In this document: piece after piece, positions 46,581 to 56,739 of the stretch
Layout: each line of letters begins with the position of its first letter
Numbering within the stretch: the stretch's first letter is position 1
Source: an uncultured Parabacteroides sp.
GTDB taxonomy: Bacteria > Bacteroidota > Bacteroidia > Bacteroidales > Tannerellaceae
Direction of reading: 5' to 3'
Assembly (NCBI GenBank): GCA_910577325.1
Contig: CAJTMR010000019.1
Span: 1 to 64,000 of the forward strand
DNA length: 64,000 bases
The notes under the pieces: model-generated
Databases searched by the model: none
What the model saw: the letters and a program-made list of their open reading frames with translations, nothing else
Told to the model about the DNA's origin: nothing
Made by a program: the position numbers and the translations under genes

Positions 46581-46651
46581 ATGATGTTTTTCAGGTTTAT
46601 TAATGTTGCAAAAAAAATCAAGTTTTTATTATTAACCTTAAACAAAATGTG

Positions 46652-49600
46652 ATGATTGGATTACTAAAGAGGCATGATCACCAGCCTCAAGAGAATCGAA
46701 GAATGGAATCCGGTTATAATCCATTTCGATGGGTTCTTCCGGCATTTGTGTTAACCTTGGCAGTCCCCCCTTTCCAGATCCTTGAAGCGGAAGAGCTACC
46801 TGTCGTAGCATTAACCCAACAAGTTTCAAAGTTTAAAGGTAAGATTTCCGATACAGGTGGAGATCCTTTACCCGGAGCTACTGTTCAAATTAAAGGTAGT
46901 ACACAGGGAGTCATAGCTGATGTGGATGGTAATTTTGAATTTGACAATTGTCCTCCGAACAGTATTTTAGTTGTTTCGTACATCGGTATGGAAACGAAGG
47001 AGATTAAGTTTACGGGGCAGTCTTTTCTAAACATTATCCTGGAACCGAAGGTCGACGAGTTGGAAGAAGTGACGGTCGTCGCTTTTTCCAAGCAGAAAAA
47101 AGAAAGTGTTGTATCGGCCATCACGACGGTGAAGCCGGGAGAGTTGAAGGTTCCGAGTAGTAATTTGACAACAGCTTTTGCCGGACGTGTTGCCGGGCTG
47201 ATTTCTTATCAGACAAGTGGTGAACCGGGACAAGACAATGCTAATTTCTTTATTCGGGGTATTACGACTTTTGGTGCGGAGGCTAAAAAAGACCCGCTGA
47301 TCCTTATCGACGGCATTGAGTTGAGTACAGATGATTTGGCGCGTTTGAATACGGATGATATCGCCAGTTTTTCCATTATGAAGGATGCCACCGCCACGGC
47401 ATTGTATGGTGCTCGCGGTGCAAATGGCGTGATTTCCGTCACGACAAAGGAGGGTAAGGAAGGGAAAGTCTCGATTAATGCCCGTGTGGAAAACTCGTTC
47501 TCTTCACCCACCAGGAAAGTCAAGCTTGCAGACCCGGTTACTTACATGAGGATGCAGAACGAAGCGATAAAGACCCGCGACCCGTTGGGGTTGGCTTTAT
47601 ATTCGGAAGAGAAGATAACGATGACGGAGAGAGGTTTGTATCCGGATATTTTCCCGACAACGGATTGGTATGACACGATGTTTAGCAATGTGATTTCCAA
47701 TCAACGTGCCAATTTGAGTATAAGCGGAGGCGGTACGGTCGCACGTTATTATGTGGCGGCAAATGTGTCGAAGGACAATGGGAACCTGAAAGTGGACAAA
47801 CGGAATAATTTCAATTCGAATATCAATTTGATGAAATATTCGGTACGATCGAATGTGAATATCAACTTGACGAAATCGACCGAATTGATTTTGCGTATGA
47901 GCGGGACTTTCGACGAGTATACAGGACCGATCGGTGGTGGGTCTTTCATGTACAAAGAGGTTATGATGGCGAATCCGGTTCTGTTTAAACCTTATTATGC
48001 TCCTGACGAGCAGTATGCTTATTCCAAACATATTTTATTCGGGAACTATGGGGCCGGTAATTATGTGAATCCTTATGCGCAGGCATTGAAAGGATACAAT
48101 GATTACAGTAAAAATACGATGTTGGTCCAGTTTGAAGGAAAACAAAACTTGGAGATGCTGACCGAGGGATTGTCTGTCCGTGCTAAAGTCAATATGGACC
48201 GTTATTCCGAATATTCGGTAGATCGTGCATATTTCCCTTTTTTCTATAATATCTCGAATTATAACTTGGTTGAAAATTCGTATAAGCTGAATCGCTTGAA
48301 TCCGGGGACAGGTACGGAATGGATCAATTATATACCAAGGAACAGATACGTAAACACGAATTTCTACCTTGAAGCTGCGGCTGAATACACGCGAACCTTT
48401 GACAAGCATGGCGTGAACGGGTTGCTGGTATATACGATGCAAAGCAAGAAGACCGGGATTGCCGACAATTTGCAATTGTCTTTGCCTGGAAGGAATATCG
48501 GGTTGGCCGGGCGTGCTGCGTATAATTATGACGGGCGTTATTTCGGGGAGTTTACTTTCGGATATAACGGTTCCGAACGTTTTGCGAAGAATAACCGGTG
48601 GGGGTTTTTCCCTTCCGTGGCTGGCGGTTGGATGATCTCTAAAGAGAATTTTTTCGAACCTCTGACGGGCCTGTTCGATCAGTTCAAACTTAAGGCTTCT
48701 TATGGTTTGACCGGACAGGACCAAATTGGAAGTGGCAATGATCGCTTTTATTATTTATCGCAAGTTACATTAAACAGTCTCGACCGGAATGTGAACTGGG
48801 GAACTCAGTTGAATTATAATCCGGGAGGTGTGATTGTGGACCGTTATGCAAATGACGAGATCGGTTGGGAAAAGTCCTACAAATTGAATGTGGGGGCTGA
48901 GATTCATACGGTCTACGGATTGTCTGCCAATGTCGAGTATTTTACGGAACGCCGTGAGAACATTCTGCTTGACCGTATTATTCCAAGTACGATGGGGATT
49001 ATCCCTGATGTTAAAGCGAACTTGGGAAAAGCAAAAGGCAAAGGGGTGGATATGGAGCTGAATTATGAGAAGAGTTTCAATAAAGACCTTTGGATTACAG
49101 GACGCGGGACTTTCACTTATGCAGTCAGTGAAGCATTGGAATGGGAAGAACCTGATTATAGTAATACGCCGTGGCTTTCGAAGATTGGAAGATCTTTGGG
49201 GCAGACTTGGGGATATATAGCCGAACGTTTGTTTGTTGATGACGAAGAGGTGAAAAATTCTCCTGCACAGTTTGGTGAGTATAAGGCAGGCGATATCAAG
49301 TATCGTGATGTGAACGGGGATGGAAAGATCTCTGAATTGGACAAGGTTCCTATCGGTTATCCGACCACGCCGGAAATCAATTACGGTTTCGGGCTCTCTG
49401 CCGGGTACAAAGGCATAGATGCTTCCTTCTTTTTTCAGGGGGCGGCACGGCAATCTTTCTGGCTGGATTTGAAGAGGATTACTCCGTTCTTGGATGGAGA
49501 TGCCGGCGACAATGACACGGATGGATTGTTGGGACAAAATGCGGTGTTGGAGGTGATTGCCAATAGTTATTGGTCGGAAAACAACCGGGATCCTTATTCG

Positions 49601-49885
49601 TTCTGGCCCCGATTGTCCAATCAGGTGAACGAGAATAATAATCAGACCAGCACTTGGTTTATGCAAGATGCCACGTTCTTGCGGTTGAAGTCGGTCGAGT
49701 TGGGATATACTCTTCCACGCAAGATCACGAAAAAATTCAAGGTGCAGAACTTGCGTTTGTATGTGAGCGGGACCAATCTTCTTTGTTGGAGCCGTTTCAA
49801 GTTGTGGGACCCGGAGATGGCCGGAAACGGGTTGGGGTATCCCGTGCAACGTGTGATTAATGTGGGATTGAATTTAGGATTCTAA
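46652..49885 (+). CDS. SusC/RagA TonB-dependent transporter (no STN)
   Basis: About 1077 residues. The ATG at 46652 is preferred to the GTG one codon earlier. A later ATG (MESGYNPFRWVLPAF) would give a tighter signal peptide and is possible. A carboxypeptidase-regulatory-like domain (FKGKISDTGGDPLPGATVQI) is followed by the hinge LEEVTVVAFSKQKKESVVSA, plug and barrel, ending in VINVGLNLGF. It lacks the STN domain of the first locus, so control is probably by a different class of regulator. susD follows 14 bases later. Confidence 0.93.
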   Translation: MIGLLKRHDHQPQENRRMESGYNPFRWVLPAFVLTLAVPPFQILEAEELPVVALTQQVSKFKGKISDTGGDPLPGATVQIKGSTQGVIADVDGNFEFDNCPPNSILVVSYIGMETKEIKFTGQSFLNIILEPKVDELEEVTVVAFSKQKKESVVSAITTVKPGELKVPSSNLTTAFAGRVAGLISYQTSGEPGQDNANFFIRGITTFGAEAKKDPLILIDGIELSTDDLARLNTDDIASFSIMKDATATALYGARGANGVISVTTKEGKEGKVSINARVENSFSSPTRKVKLADPVTYMRMQNEAIKTRDPLGLALYSEEKITMTERGLYPDIFPTTDWYDTMFSNVISNQRANLSISGGGTVARYYVAANVSKDNGNLKVDKRNNFNSNINLMKYSVRSNVNINLTKSTELILRMSGTFDEYTGPIGGGSFMYKEVMMANPVLFKPYYAPDEQYAYSKHILFGNYGAGNYVNPYAQALKGYNDYSKNTMLVQFEGKQNLEMLTEGLSVRAKVNMDRYSEYSVDRAYFPFFYNISNYNLVENSYKLNRLNPGTGTEWINYIPRNRYVNTNFYLEAAAEYTRTFDKHGVNGLLVYTMQSKKTGIADNLQLSLPGRNIGLAGRAAYNYDGRYFGEFTFGYNGSERFAKNNRWGFFPSVAGGWMISKENFFEPLTGLFDQFKLKASYGLTGQDQIGSGNDRFYYLSQVTLNSLDRNVNWGTQLNYNPGGVIVDRYANDEIGWEKSYKLNVGAEIHTVYGLSANVEYFTERRENILLDRIIPSTMGIIPDVKANLGKAKGKGVDMELNYEKSFNKDLWITGRGTFTYAVSEALEWEEPDYSNTPWLSKIGRSLGQTWGYIAERLFVDDEEVKNSPAQFGEYKAGDIKYRDVNGDGKISELDKVPIGYPTTPEINYGFGLSAGYKGIDASFFFQGAARQSFWLDLKRITPFLDGDAGDNDTDGLLGQNAVLEVIANSYWSENNRDPYSFWPRLSNQVNENNNQTSTWFMQDATFLRLKSVELGYTLPRKITKKFKVQNLRLYVSGTNLLCWSRFKLWDPEMAGNGLGYPVQRVINVGLNLGF

Positions 49886-49899
49886 TTAAAAAAGGAAAT

Positions 49900-51814
49900 A
49901 TGAAATCTATCAGTAAATATTTGTTATATATATGTACGGCGTTGGCTGTTTGCTCATGTAATTATTTGGATGTGGTTCCGGACAATGTCGCGACGATCGA
50001 GAATGCTTTCTCGGACCGTTATACGGCAGAACAGTATCTGGCTACTTGCTATTGGGGAATGCCCAAGTCGGCTGGATGGAACGAAAATCCGGCCATGTTC
50101 GGTGCGTTGGAAATGGTCTTTAATAAAGAAAACAGCACGGCGGGAGGTATGAAGTTGGGACTGGGGACTGATAGCCCTACAAGTGCGTTGATCAATTACT
50201 GGGGAGGTACGGGAATTATGATCCGTTCTTTGTATGCGGGAATCCGTGAGTGTAATACGTTCATGGAAGGAGTCGTTGGTGTGAAAGATTTGAACCAGTA
50301 TGAGATAAAGCGCATGGTAGCGGAAGCGAAGCTGATAAAAGCCTATATGCACTTTTATCTTTTGTCTTATTACGGTCCCATCTGCCCGTTGCGTGAAAAC
50401 ACTCCGGTCAACGAGTCAACACAAGGCGTACGGGTTTACAGGGAGAAGGTGGATGATTGTTTTGCGTATATTTTGGAATTATTGGACGAAGTGATAGAAG
50501 GTGATCCGCTTCCGCTGGTGATCGAAAACCAGACGAGCGAACTGGGGCGTTTTACACGTCCGGCCGCTTATATGCTGAAAGCGAAGGTGCTGCTGTTTTG
50601 GGCAAGCCCGTTGTTTAATGGGAATACGGATTACAACAGTTTCCGAAACCATGAAGGAGAGCCGTTTTTCAATCAGACGCAGGAACCGCAACGTTGGAAC
50701 GTAGCGGCGGAAGCTTGTAAAAAGGCAATTGATATTTGTGAAAGTGCGGGAATCCGCCTTTACCGGACTTCCGATTATGTCGCGACAAAAAAGATGTCGG
50801 ATGAAACTCTTTTGGTCCAGGCTTTACGCGGTTCCGTCACGGACCGTTGGAATTGTGAATTGGTATGGGGCAACTCGTCATATCCGGTAAATAGTGGTTT
50901 GCAAGGAGAATGTATCTGCTATCTGGAACAAGCCCTCCTTGAGCTATGGAACCAAGATGAGCGTTCCGATGGCGACGGTCGAACAATTTTATACTAAAAA
51001 CGGGGTTCCTATCGAGGAAGACAAAGAGTTCGATTATGCGAACCGCTTCAATGTCCGTACCGGAGATGAGGCGCACAAGTATTATATTCAGCGGGGAGAA
51101 CAGACTGCTGCCATGAATTTCGACCGTGAACCGCGTTTTTATTCCACATTGGGTTTCGACCGGGGTAAATGGTACGGCAATTCTTACAAGAATGTTCCGG
51201 ACGACGATGCAGAGGCGTTATATCCGAGGAATCGTTTCGGCGAATTTTCATCGGTGGCGAATCCCGGCAATTACAATGCGACGGGATACTGGCCGAAAAA
51301 ATTGGTTTCGATCAATACAAGTTTCCGTAATGCAAACGATATCAGTTGGGAGACATATCCTTTTCCGGATATGCGTTTTGCGGATTTGTTACTGATGTGT
51401 GCCGAAGCATTGAACGAATCAAAGGGCGCTCCGGATGCCGAAGTATATGAGTATATCGACATGGTACGTGAGCGCGCCGGGCTGAAAGGAGTGGTGGAAA
51501 GCTGGCAGAAATATTCCAATAATCCAAGTAAACCGACTACCAAAACAGGTATGCGGGAGATAATCCAGCGTGAACGCAAGATCGAACTGGCTTGCGAAGG
51601 CGCTTATTTTTGGGATACCCGCCGGTGGAAAACTGCTCAGAAAGAACAAAATAGACCTATACAGGGTTGGAACGTGAATGCGAAAGATGTGATGGACTAT
51701 TATACGTTGACGACCATATACACGCAAACGTTTACTTACAAGAACTATTTGGCTCCGATACCGGAAGTGGATATGGTGAATAATCCGCAATTGATACAAA
51801 ATCCGGGTTGGTAA
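49900..51814 (+). pseudogene. SusD/RagB lipoprotein gene, frameshifted
   Basis: Two frames give one SusD of about 637 residues. The first (49900-50997) has the lipoprotein signal (ALAVCSC, cysteine near 24) and the helical N-terminal half. The second carries SYGTKMSVPMATVEQFYTKN, NFDREPRFYSTLGFD and the C-terminal MREIIQRERKIELACEGAYF. The switch is near 50925-50935 in GAACAAGCCCTCC; one extra base would explain it. The total span is 3n+1. As read, the surface lid for the upstream SusC would not be made whole. A sequencing error at the C run cannot be excluded. Confidence 0.8.
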
Positions 51815-51826
51815 ATTAAGAAAGGA

Positions 51827-53017
51827 ATGGATATGAAAGTGAAATATTTGATAATGCCGGTTGCGGCTTTATGGTTTTCCGCATGCACGGAAAAAACGTT
51901 GGAACCCATAACGGACAGTTTGGGAAAACCGGGTGTGGTAACAGATGTGAAAGTTGAATCGATTGCAGGAGGTGCAATTGTTTCTTACCGTATCCCCAAT
52001 TCGGAGGATATCCTTGCTGTGAAGGCGGTCTATACCCTTTCACATGGAAAAGAGACGGAAAGTGTCGCTTCTTTCTATGAGAATAAGATCAAGATAGAAG
52101 GATATAACGATACGAAGTCATGCACTGCAAATTTGTATGTGGTCAATCGTGCCCAGGAACTTTCCGATCCGGTCGAGGTTGCTTTCACCCCTTTGGAATC
52201 GTCGTTGAGCAAGGCGGTCAAGACTGTGTCGATCATCCAGGACTTTGGTGGTGCACAATATAACTGGCGTAATGTGGACAAAGTCCCTTTGACGTTGGAA
52301 TTTCTCGCGCAGGATTCGTTGGGACAAATGCAAACCATGCGCATCATGACTTCGGAAGCCGATTCAAACCGTTACAGTTTGCGTGGTTATGACGCTGTTC
52401 CGCGATGTTTCGGCATGATTATACGTGATAATTTCGAGAATGCTTCCGACACGATTTACCCGCCGGACGGAAAGATCACCCCGCTGTTCGAGGAAAAACT
52501 GGATAAGAAAAACATGGTGGTCATGAAGTTGGGTTCGGATGCCAGCTTTACCAATTGGGAGGGTATGGACAGTTATCTGATAGATGACGATCTGGAGACA
52601 TTCGGGCATTCGGCTTCCAATTCCATGCCGGCTGCTTTTACGATAGATCTGGGATGTGTGGCAAAGCCGAGCCGTGTCGTGATGTTCCAGCGTAAGTTTT
52701 CGGACTCCTATTACAACTGGGGAAATCCGTTGAATTTTGAAGTGTATGTTTTCGAAGGCGAAGGAGTGCCTGCTCAAAGTGGAGACTGGAGTGAATGGAA
52801 GAAAGTCATGGACTGCCAAGTGGTCAAGCCCTCCGGTTCTCCGAGCGGAACGGTGACTGATGAAGATGTTGCGGCGGCGGAGGAAGGGCATGAGTTTGCA
52901 TTCGACTTGTCTCAGGAACCCTTGCGTTATATTCGCATAAAATTTTTGGACACATGGGGAGCTTCTGCTTTCTGTCATCCGGCCGAGGTGGATATATATG
53001 GTGAGGTGGTTGATTAA
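51827..53017 (+). CDS. DUF4959/DUF5126/DUF5000 surface lipoprotein
   Basis: 396 residues with lipoprotein signal (ALWFSAC, cysteine near 20). The N-terminal DUF4959 starts PGVVTDVKVESIAGGAIVSY. A middle beta-sandwich follows, then a discoidin-like C-terminal domain (DLETFGHSASNSMPAAFTIDLG, residues about 255-396). Such proteins follow susD in many loci and probably bind glycan at the cell surface. In the same operon as the frameshifted susD, 12 bases after it. Confidence 0.85.
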   Translation: MDMKVKYLIMPVAALWFSACTEKTLEPITDSLGKPGVVTDVKVESIAGGAIVSYRIPNSEDILAVKAVYTLSHGKETESVASFYENKIKIEGYNDTKSCTANLYVVNRAQELSDPVEVAFTPLESSLSKAVKTVSIIQDFGGAQYNWRNVDKVPLTLEFLAQDSLGQMQTMRIMTSEADSNRYSLRGYDAVPRCFGMIIRDNFENASDTIYPPDGKITPLFEEKLDKKNMVVMKLGSDASFTNWEGMDSYLIDDDLETFGHSASNSMPAAFTIDLGCVAKPSRVVMFQRKFSDSYYNWGNPLNFEVYVFEGEGVPAQSGDWSEWKKVMDCQVVKPSGSPSGTVTDEDVAAAEEGHEFAFDLSQEPLRYIRIKFLDTWGASAFCHPAEVDIYGEVVD

Positions 53018-53044
53018 GTATGATAAACAAAGGAGAAACGTATC

Positions 53045-54175
53045 ATGAAAAAAGTATGTAGTTTATTGGCATTTGTTTTATGCACGATATTTGTGTCTTC
53101 GTGCGAGGATTTCATGGATATACATAAGGAGTACATAGAAGGTGGAGAGATCATTTATGCGCCCAAGCCTGATTCGGTTGCTTTTATTGCCGGAAAGGAA
53201 CGTATCCTTTTTTTCTGCCGTGTGTATAATGCCCCGAACGTGAAGTCGGTAGAACTTTCCTGGAATGGTGGGGCGGATTCGTTGAGCGTACCGGTCTCTT
53301 TCAATTCCAGTTATGACAGCATCAGCGTTGTGTTGGAAAACCTGGAAGAGAAGTCCTATACATTCGAGGTCAGGTTGGTAGACAATTTCGGGCATAGCTC
53401 GTTGACCGTCACCGATTTTGGTACAGCTTATGGAAACAATTACCAGGCATCTCTGATGGGGCGCCGTATCAAAGATGTGTCTCTTACGGACAAAGGGGCT
53501 ACCATCGGTTGGTATTCTGCTGCGGAAGGCTTGCTGGCCAATGAAGTGAAATATGTCAGGAAAGATGGAACGGAAGAGATTGTACGGACATCTTCGTCCG
53601 ATTTTGCAACTTTTTGTCCGGATGCCAAGCCCGGGGAGAATTTCGAGTTTCGTTCCTTGTTTATTCCTGAAGCGGAATCTATTGACACTTTTTATGTAGC
53701 ATGGCACGAGTATGATGAAGCTTTTCCCGATGAGTACGTGTTCGATCGTACGGGCTGGTCGGTTCTGGAAGTCTCCGATGAGACGGCAAGCGATGGCGGA
53801 GGCATGAACACGTTGCTTGATGGCGACTTGTCTACTTTCTGGCACTCGAAATATGATGACGGAAATGTCGCTTTGCCGCACTGGGCGGTGATAGATATGT
53901 TGTTGCCCCGGCAGATGTCAAGAATAGAGCTGTTCCGCCGTCAGGGCAGTACGGATACGAAGTCGGCTGAAGTTTTTGTGAATGACAAGCCGGATGCTTC
54001 AGATCCCGGCTGGCTGAAAATCGCAAGGGGCGAATTTGGTGACGGTGACAAGCTCACGCTTGTTCTCCGGGAGCCGGAGATTGCGATGAAAGGACGTTAT
54101 TTGAAAATCGTCCTTCCTGAAAGCAATCGGGAACCTTTCACCAACCTTGCAGAGGTATATGTATACGGCAGATAA
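53045..54175 (+). CDS. DUF4998 surface lipoprotein with discoidin-like domain
   Basis: 376 residues with lipoprotein signal (TIFVSSC, cysteine near 20). DUF4998 has DFMDIHKEYIEGGEIIYAPK and two fibronectin-like strands sets; the C-terminal part (GDLSTFWHSKYDDG...PHWAVIDM, about residues 258-376) is F5/8-type-C-like. Likely part of the glycan-capture apparatus with the preceding lipoprotein. 27 bases after the preceding gene. Confidence 0.85.
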   Translation: MKKVCSLLAFVLCTIFVSSCEDFMDIHKEYIEGGEIIYAPKPDSVAFIAGKERILFFCRVYNAPNVKSVELSWNGGADSLSVPVSFNSSYDSISVVLENLEEKSYTFEVRLVDNFGHSSLTVTDFGTAYGNNYQASLMGRRIKDVSLTDKGATIGWYSAAEGLLANEVKYVRKDGTEEIVRTSSSDFATFCPDAKPGENFEFRSLFIPEAESIDTFYVAWHEYDEAFPDEYVFDRTGWSVLEVSDETASDGGGMNTLLDGDLSTFWHSKYDDGNVALPHWAVIDMLLPRQMSRIELFRRQGSTDTKSAEVFVNDKPDASDPGWLKIARGEFGDGDKLTLVLREPEIAMKGRYLKIVLPESNREPFTNLAEVYVYGR

Positions 54176-54178
54176 GAG

Positions 54179-54241
54179 ATGATGTGCGGAAGCATGCTGT
54201 CCGTTAGATTCCTTGCATGTCTGTTATTTGGATTGCTGTAA
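54179..54241 (+). pseudogene. Truncated next operon gene (signal-peptide-like stub)
   Basis: An ATG 3 bases after the DUF4998 stop opens a 20-codon frame, MMCGSMLSVRFLACLLFGLL, resembling a secretion signal, then stops. The operon position suggests the start of a lost enzyme gene. A second hydrophobic stretch in another frame at about 54300-54375 (RRILFFIVTVSLYMGLAL) may be another remnant. Confidence 0.4.
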
Positions 54242-54409
54242 ATATCTTTAGATTCTCCGTCGCTGACCGGTCGCCGATCCGTTTTCCAGGAACGAAGTCG
54301 GGCCTGTTGTGGCGGAGAATATTGTTTTTTATTGTTACCGTATCGCTTTATATGGGACTTGCGCTTTGTGTCGGGGCGTAAAAAAAATATGGAAATCGGT
54401 TGCCCGCTA
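54242..54409 (+). other. Intergenic region with possible coding remnants
   Basis: No intact gene. It separates the truncated operon end from the palindromic element. Confidence 0.4.
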
Positions 54410-54583
54410 AGAGCCTGTTTAAATTTTGTTCAACATTCTTTTGAGAGTTCTTTTTGAGGATGTTTTTCTGTTTTTATAAGGAGCATAGCGGGCTATGTGA
54501 CGAATAAAAACAGGAAAACAGACCGGAAAGAAACTCAAAAGAAGTTGAAAAAAAACTTTTTGAACAAAATTTAAACAGGCTCT
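54410..54583. mobile_element. 174-bp palindromic MITE-like element
   Basis: Perfect 24-bp terminal inverted repeats begin AGAGCCTGTTTAAATTTT. The interior is also largely self-complementary (CTTTTGAGAGTTCTTT with AAAGAAACTCAAAAG; CTGTTTTTAT with AATAAAAACAG), so the whole element can fold into one hairpin. A TAA trinucleotide is repeated at both edges (54408-54410 and 54583-54585) if the ends are taken as GAGCC/GGCTC, as a 3-bp target duplication would be. No coding capacity. Confidence 0.8.
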
Positions 54584-54595
54584 AAGATTATTGAC

Positions 54596-54603
54596 TAACT
54601 TTG
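54596..54603 (+). promoter_or_regulatory. -7 box for ppk1
   Basis: TAACTTTG lies 12 bases after the palindromic element. The expected transcript start around 54610 argues against translation from the upstream ATG at 54614. Confidence 0.6.
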
Positions 54604-54664
54604 TCTTTAGGGTATGTGTCAAAATTCATACTCATTATGGGCATCAGCCGAAGATAATAATATC

Positions 54665-56734
54665 ATGGAGAATTCACATAAATACTTTAAACGCGATATC
54701 AGTTGGTTGTCCTTCAACTATCGTGTCTTGCTGGAGGCGGAGGATGAAACGCTTCCTATTTATGAACGTATCAAGTTCCTTTCGATTTATTCGTCCAATC
54801 TCGAAGAGTTTTACGAAATAAGGGTTGCCGAGCACCGGGGGGTGATCATGAAAAAGAATTTCGCCGAAGAAAGCGGGGCGGAAGCCGAAGAGACGCTTGC
54901 CGAAATCACGGAAGAGGTGAATCGGCAGCAGCGTGAATATTATCGTATATTTTCCAAAGTGTTGTTGGAGTTGAACCGGCAGGATATCTACCTGTATCAG
55001 GACAGCCGGCCGGAACCGTTTCATGAGGAGTTCGTGCATAACTTTTTCAACGAAGAGGTGTTTCCTTTCCTGTCGCCGGTCATGATACAGGCGGGAGATA
55101 TCCGTACGTTCATACGCGACCGCCGTCTTTATCTGGTAATCAGGATGATGAAAAAGAGCAAGCGGATGTCGGAACCGGATTATGTGCCGGACTACCATTA
55201 TGCGTTGATGAAGATCCCGTATGCGAAAGTGCCCCGTTTCATCGAACTGCCTGCGCATGAAGGAAAGCACTATGTCATGTTTATCGACGATATCATCCGC
55301 GCCAACCTCTCCAGTATCTTTCCCGGCTATGAGGTGGAGAGTTGTTACAGTATCAAGATCTCACGGGATGCTGATATCTATCTGGACGACGAGAAAGGCG
55401 GGAATATCGTGGAAAGCATTCGTAAGAAAGTGAAAAAGCGCAAGATCGGTGCTTTGAGCCGCTTTATGTACGACAGCAATATGCCCGATGATTTTTTGAT
55501 GTTTGTCTGTAACGCTTTTGGGATTACCGCGGACGACCTGGTGATGGGAGGACGGTATAACAATTTGCAGGATCTGGTCAAATTGCCGAATCCCAAGGGG
55601 AAAGAGTTGGAGCAGCAGGTCCCGTCTCCTATGCGCGTGCCTTTCCTTGACGAGACGGGTTCTGTCTTCCGGGCAGTGAAAAAGAGGGATATCCTGTTGC
55701 ATTTTCCCTATCAGTCTTTCGACTATCTGATCCGTTTCCTGATGGAGGCGGCCTTTGACCCGAAAGTGGACGAGATCAAGATCACGCAATACCGCGTGGC
55801 GGAGAATTCGGCTGTTATCAACACGTTGATCAGCGCAGCCCAGAACGGCAAGAAAGTGACGGTTTTCGTGGAACTGAAAGCCCGTTTCGACGAAGAGAAC
55901 AACATGCGCACAGCCGAGCGGATGGAACAGGCGGGTATCCGCATCATCTATAGCATCCCCGGCTTGAAGGTGCATGCAAAAGTGGCGGTTATCCTGCGGA
56001 AAGATACGGAAGAAGGCGGCAAGCGGCGGGATTTCGCCTATCTGAGCACCGGCAATTTTAATGAAAAGACTGCGCGTGTCTATTCAGATATGGCGTTACT
56101 GACTTCGAATGCGGAATTGATAACCGACATAAACAAAGTATTTGCCGTGCTGGAAGGGAAGTTGGCCGAACCGGTATTCCGTCATCTGCTGGTGGCCCGT
56201 TTCAATATGGTGTCGGAACTGACCTGTATGATCCATCGGGAGATCGAACATGTGAGGGCCGGTCGTAAAGGGCGCATCATATTAAAAATGAACGGTCTGC
56301 ATGATCAGAATATGATCAATGAATTGTATAATGCAAGTGAGAACGGAGTGGAGATCGACCTGATTGTCCGGGGAATTTGCTGCTTGGTCCCGAACCGTCC
56401 GTTCAGTGCGAATATCCGGGTGACCCGTATTGTGGACATGTTTCTGGAACATTCCCGCATCTGGTATTTCTATAATGATGGTGAGGAAGACCTGTTCCTT
56501 ACTTCCGCCGACTGGATGCGCCGGAATCTGAATCGCCGTATAGAGACGGCTTTCCCGATCTTGGATGCGGAAATCAAGCAAAACATCATAGATGTCTTGA
56601 ATATCCAGTTGCAAGACAACGTGAAAGCCTGTTTGATTGACGAACATCTGCGTAACAACTTCAAGCGGGACGACAACCCGGTGAAGGTCCGGGCGCAGTT
56701 GGCTATTTATGAATATCTGAAAAATAAAACATAG
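54665..56734 (+). CDS. ppk1: Polyphosphate kinase
   Basis: The start at 54665 (MENSHKYFKRDISWLSFN) gives 689 residues, the family norm; the frame is open 17 codons further up but too close to the promoter. The N-terminal FKRDISWLSFNYRVL and EEFYEIRVAEHRG are typical. The phosphorylated histidine is H437 in LKVHAKVAVI and the second essential histidine is H596 in FLEHSRIWYF, matching positions in E. coli PPK1. It makes polyphosphate from ATP. The next gene starts 5 bases later. Confidence 0.95.
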   Translation: MENSHKYFKRDISWLSFNYRVLLEAEDETLPIYERIKFLSIYSSNLEEFYEIRVAEHRGVIMKKNFAEESGAEAEETLAEITEEVNRQQREYYRIFSKVLLELNRQDIYLYQDSRPEPFHEEFVHNFFNEEVFPFLSPVMIQAGDIRTFIRDRRLYLVIRMMKKSKRMSEPDYVPDYHYALMKIPYAKVPRFIELPAHEGKHYVMFIDDIIRANLSSIFPGYEVESCYSIKISRDADIYLDDEKGGNIVESIRKKVKKRKIGALSRFMYDSNMPDDFLMFVCNAFGITADDLVMGGRYNNLQDLVKLPNPKGKELEQQVPSPMRVPFLDETGSVFRAVKKRDILLHFPYQSFDYLIRFLMEAAFDPKVDEIKITQYRVAENSAVINTLISAAQNGKKVTVFVELKARFDEENNMRTAERMEQAGIRIIYSIPGLKVHAKVAVILRKDTEEGGKRRDFAYLSTGNFNEKTARVYSDMALLTSNAELITDINKVFAVLEGKLAEPVFRHLLVARFNMVSELTCMIHREIEHVRAGRKGRIILKMNGLHDQNMINELYNASENGVEIDLIVRGICCLVPNRPFSANIRVTRIVDMFLEHSRIWYFYNDGEEDLFLTSADWMRRNLNRRIETAFPILDAEIKQNIIDVLNIQLQDNVKACLIDEHLRNNFKRDDNPVKVRAQLAIYEYLKNKT

Positions 56735-56739
56735 ACAGT

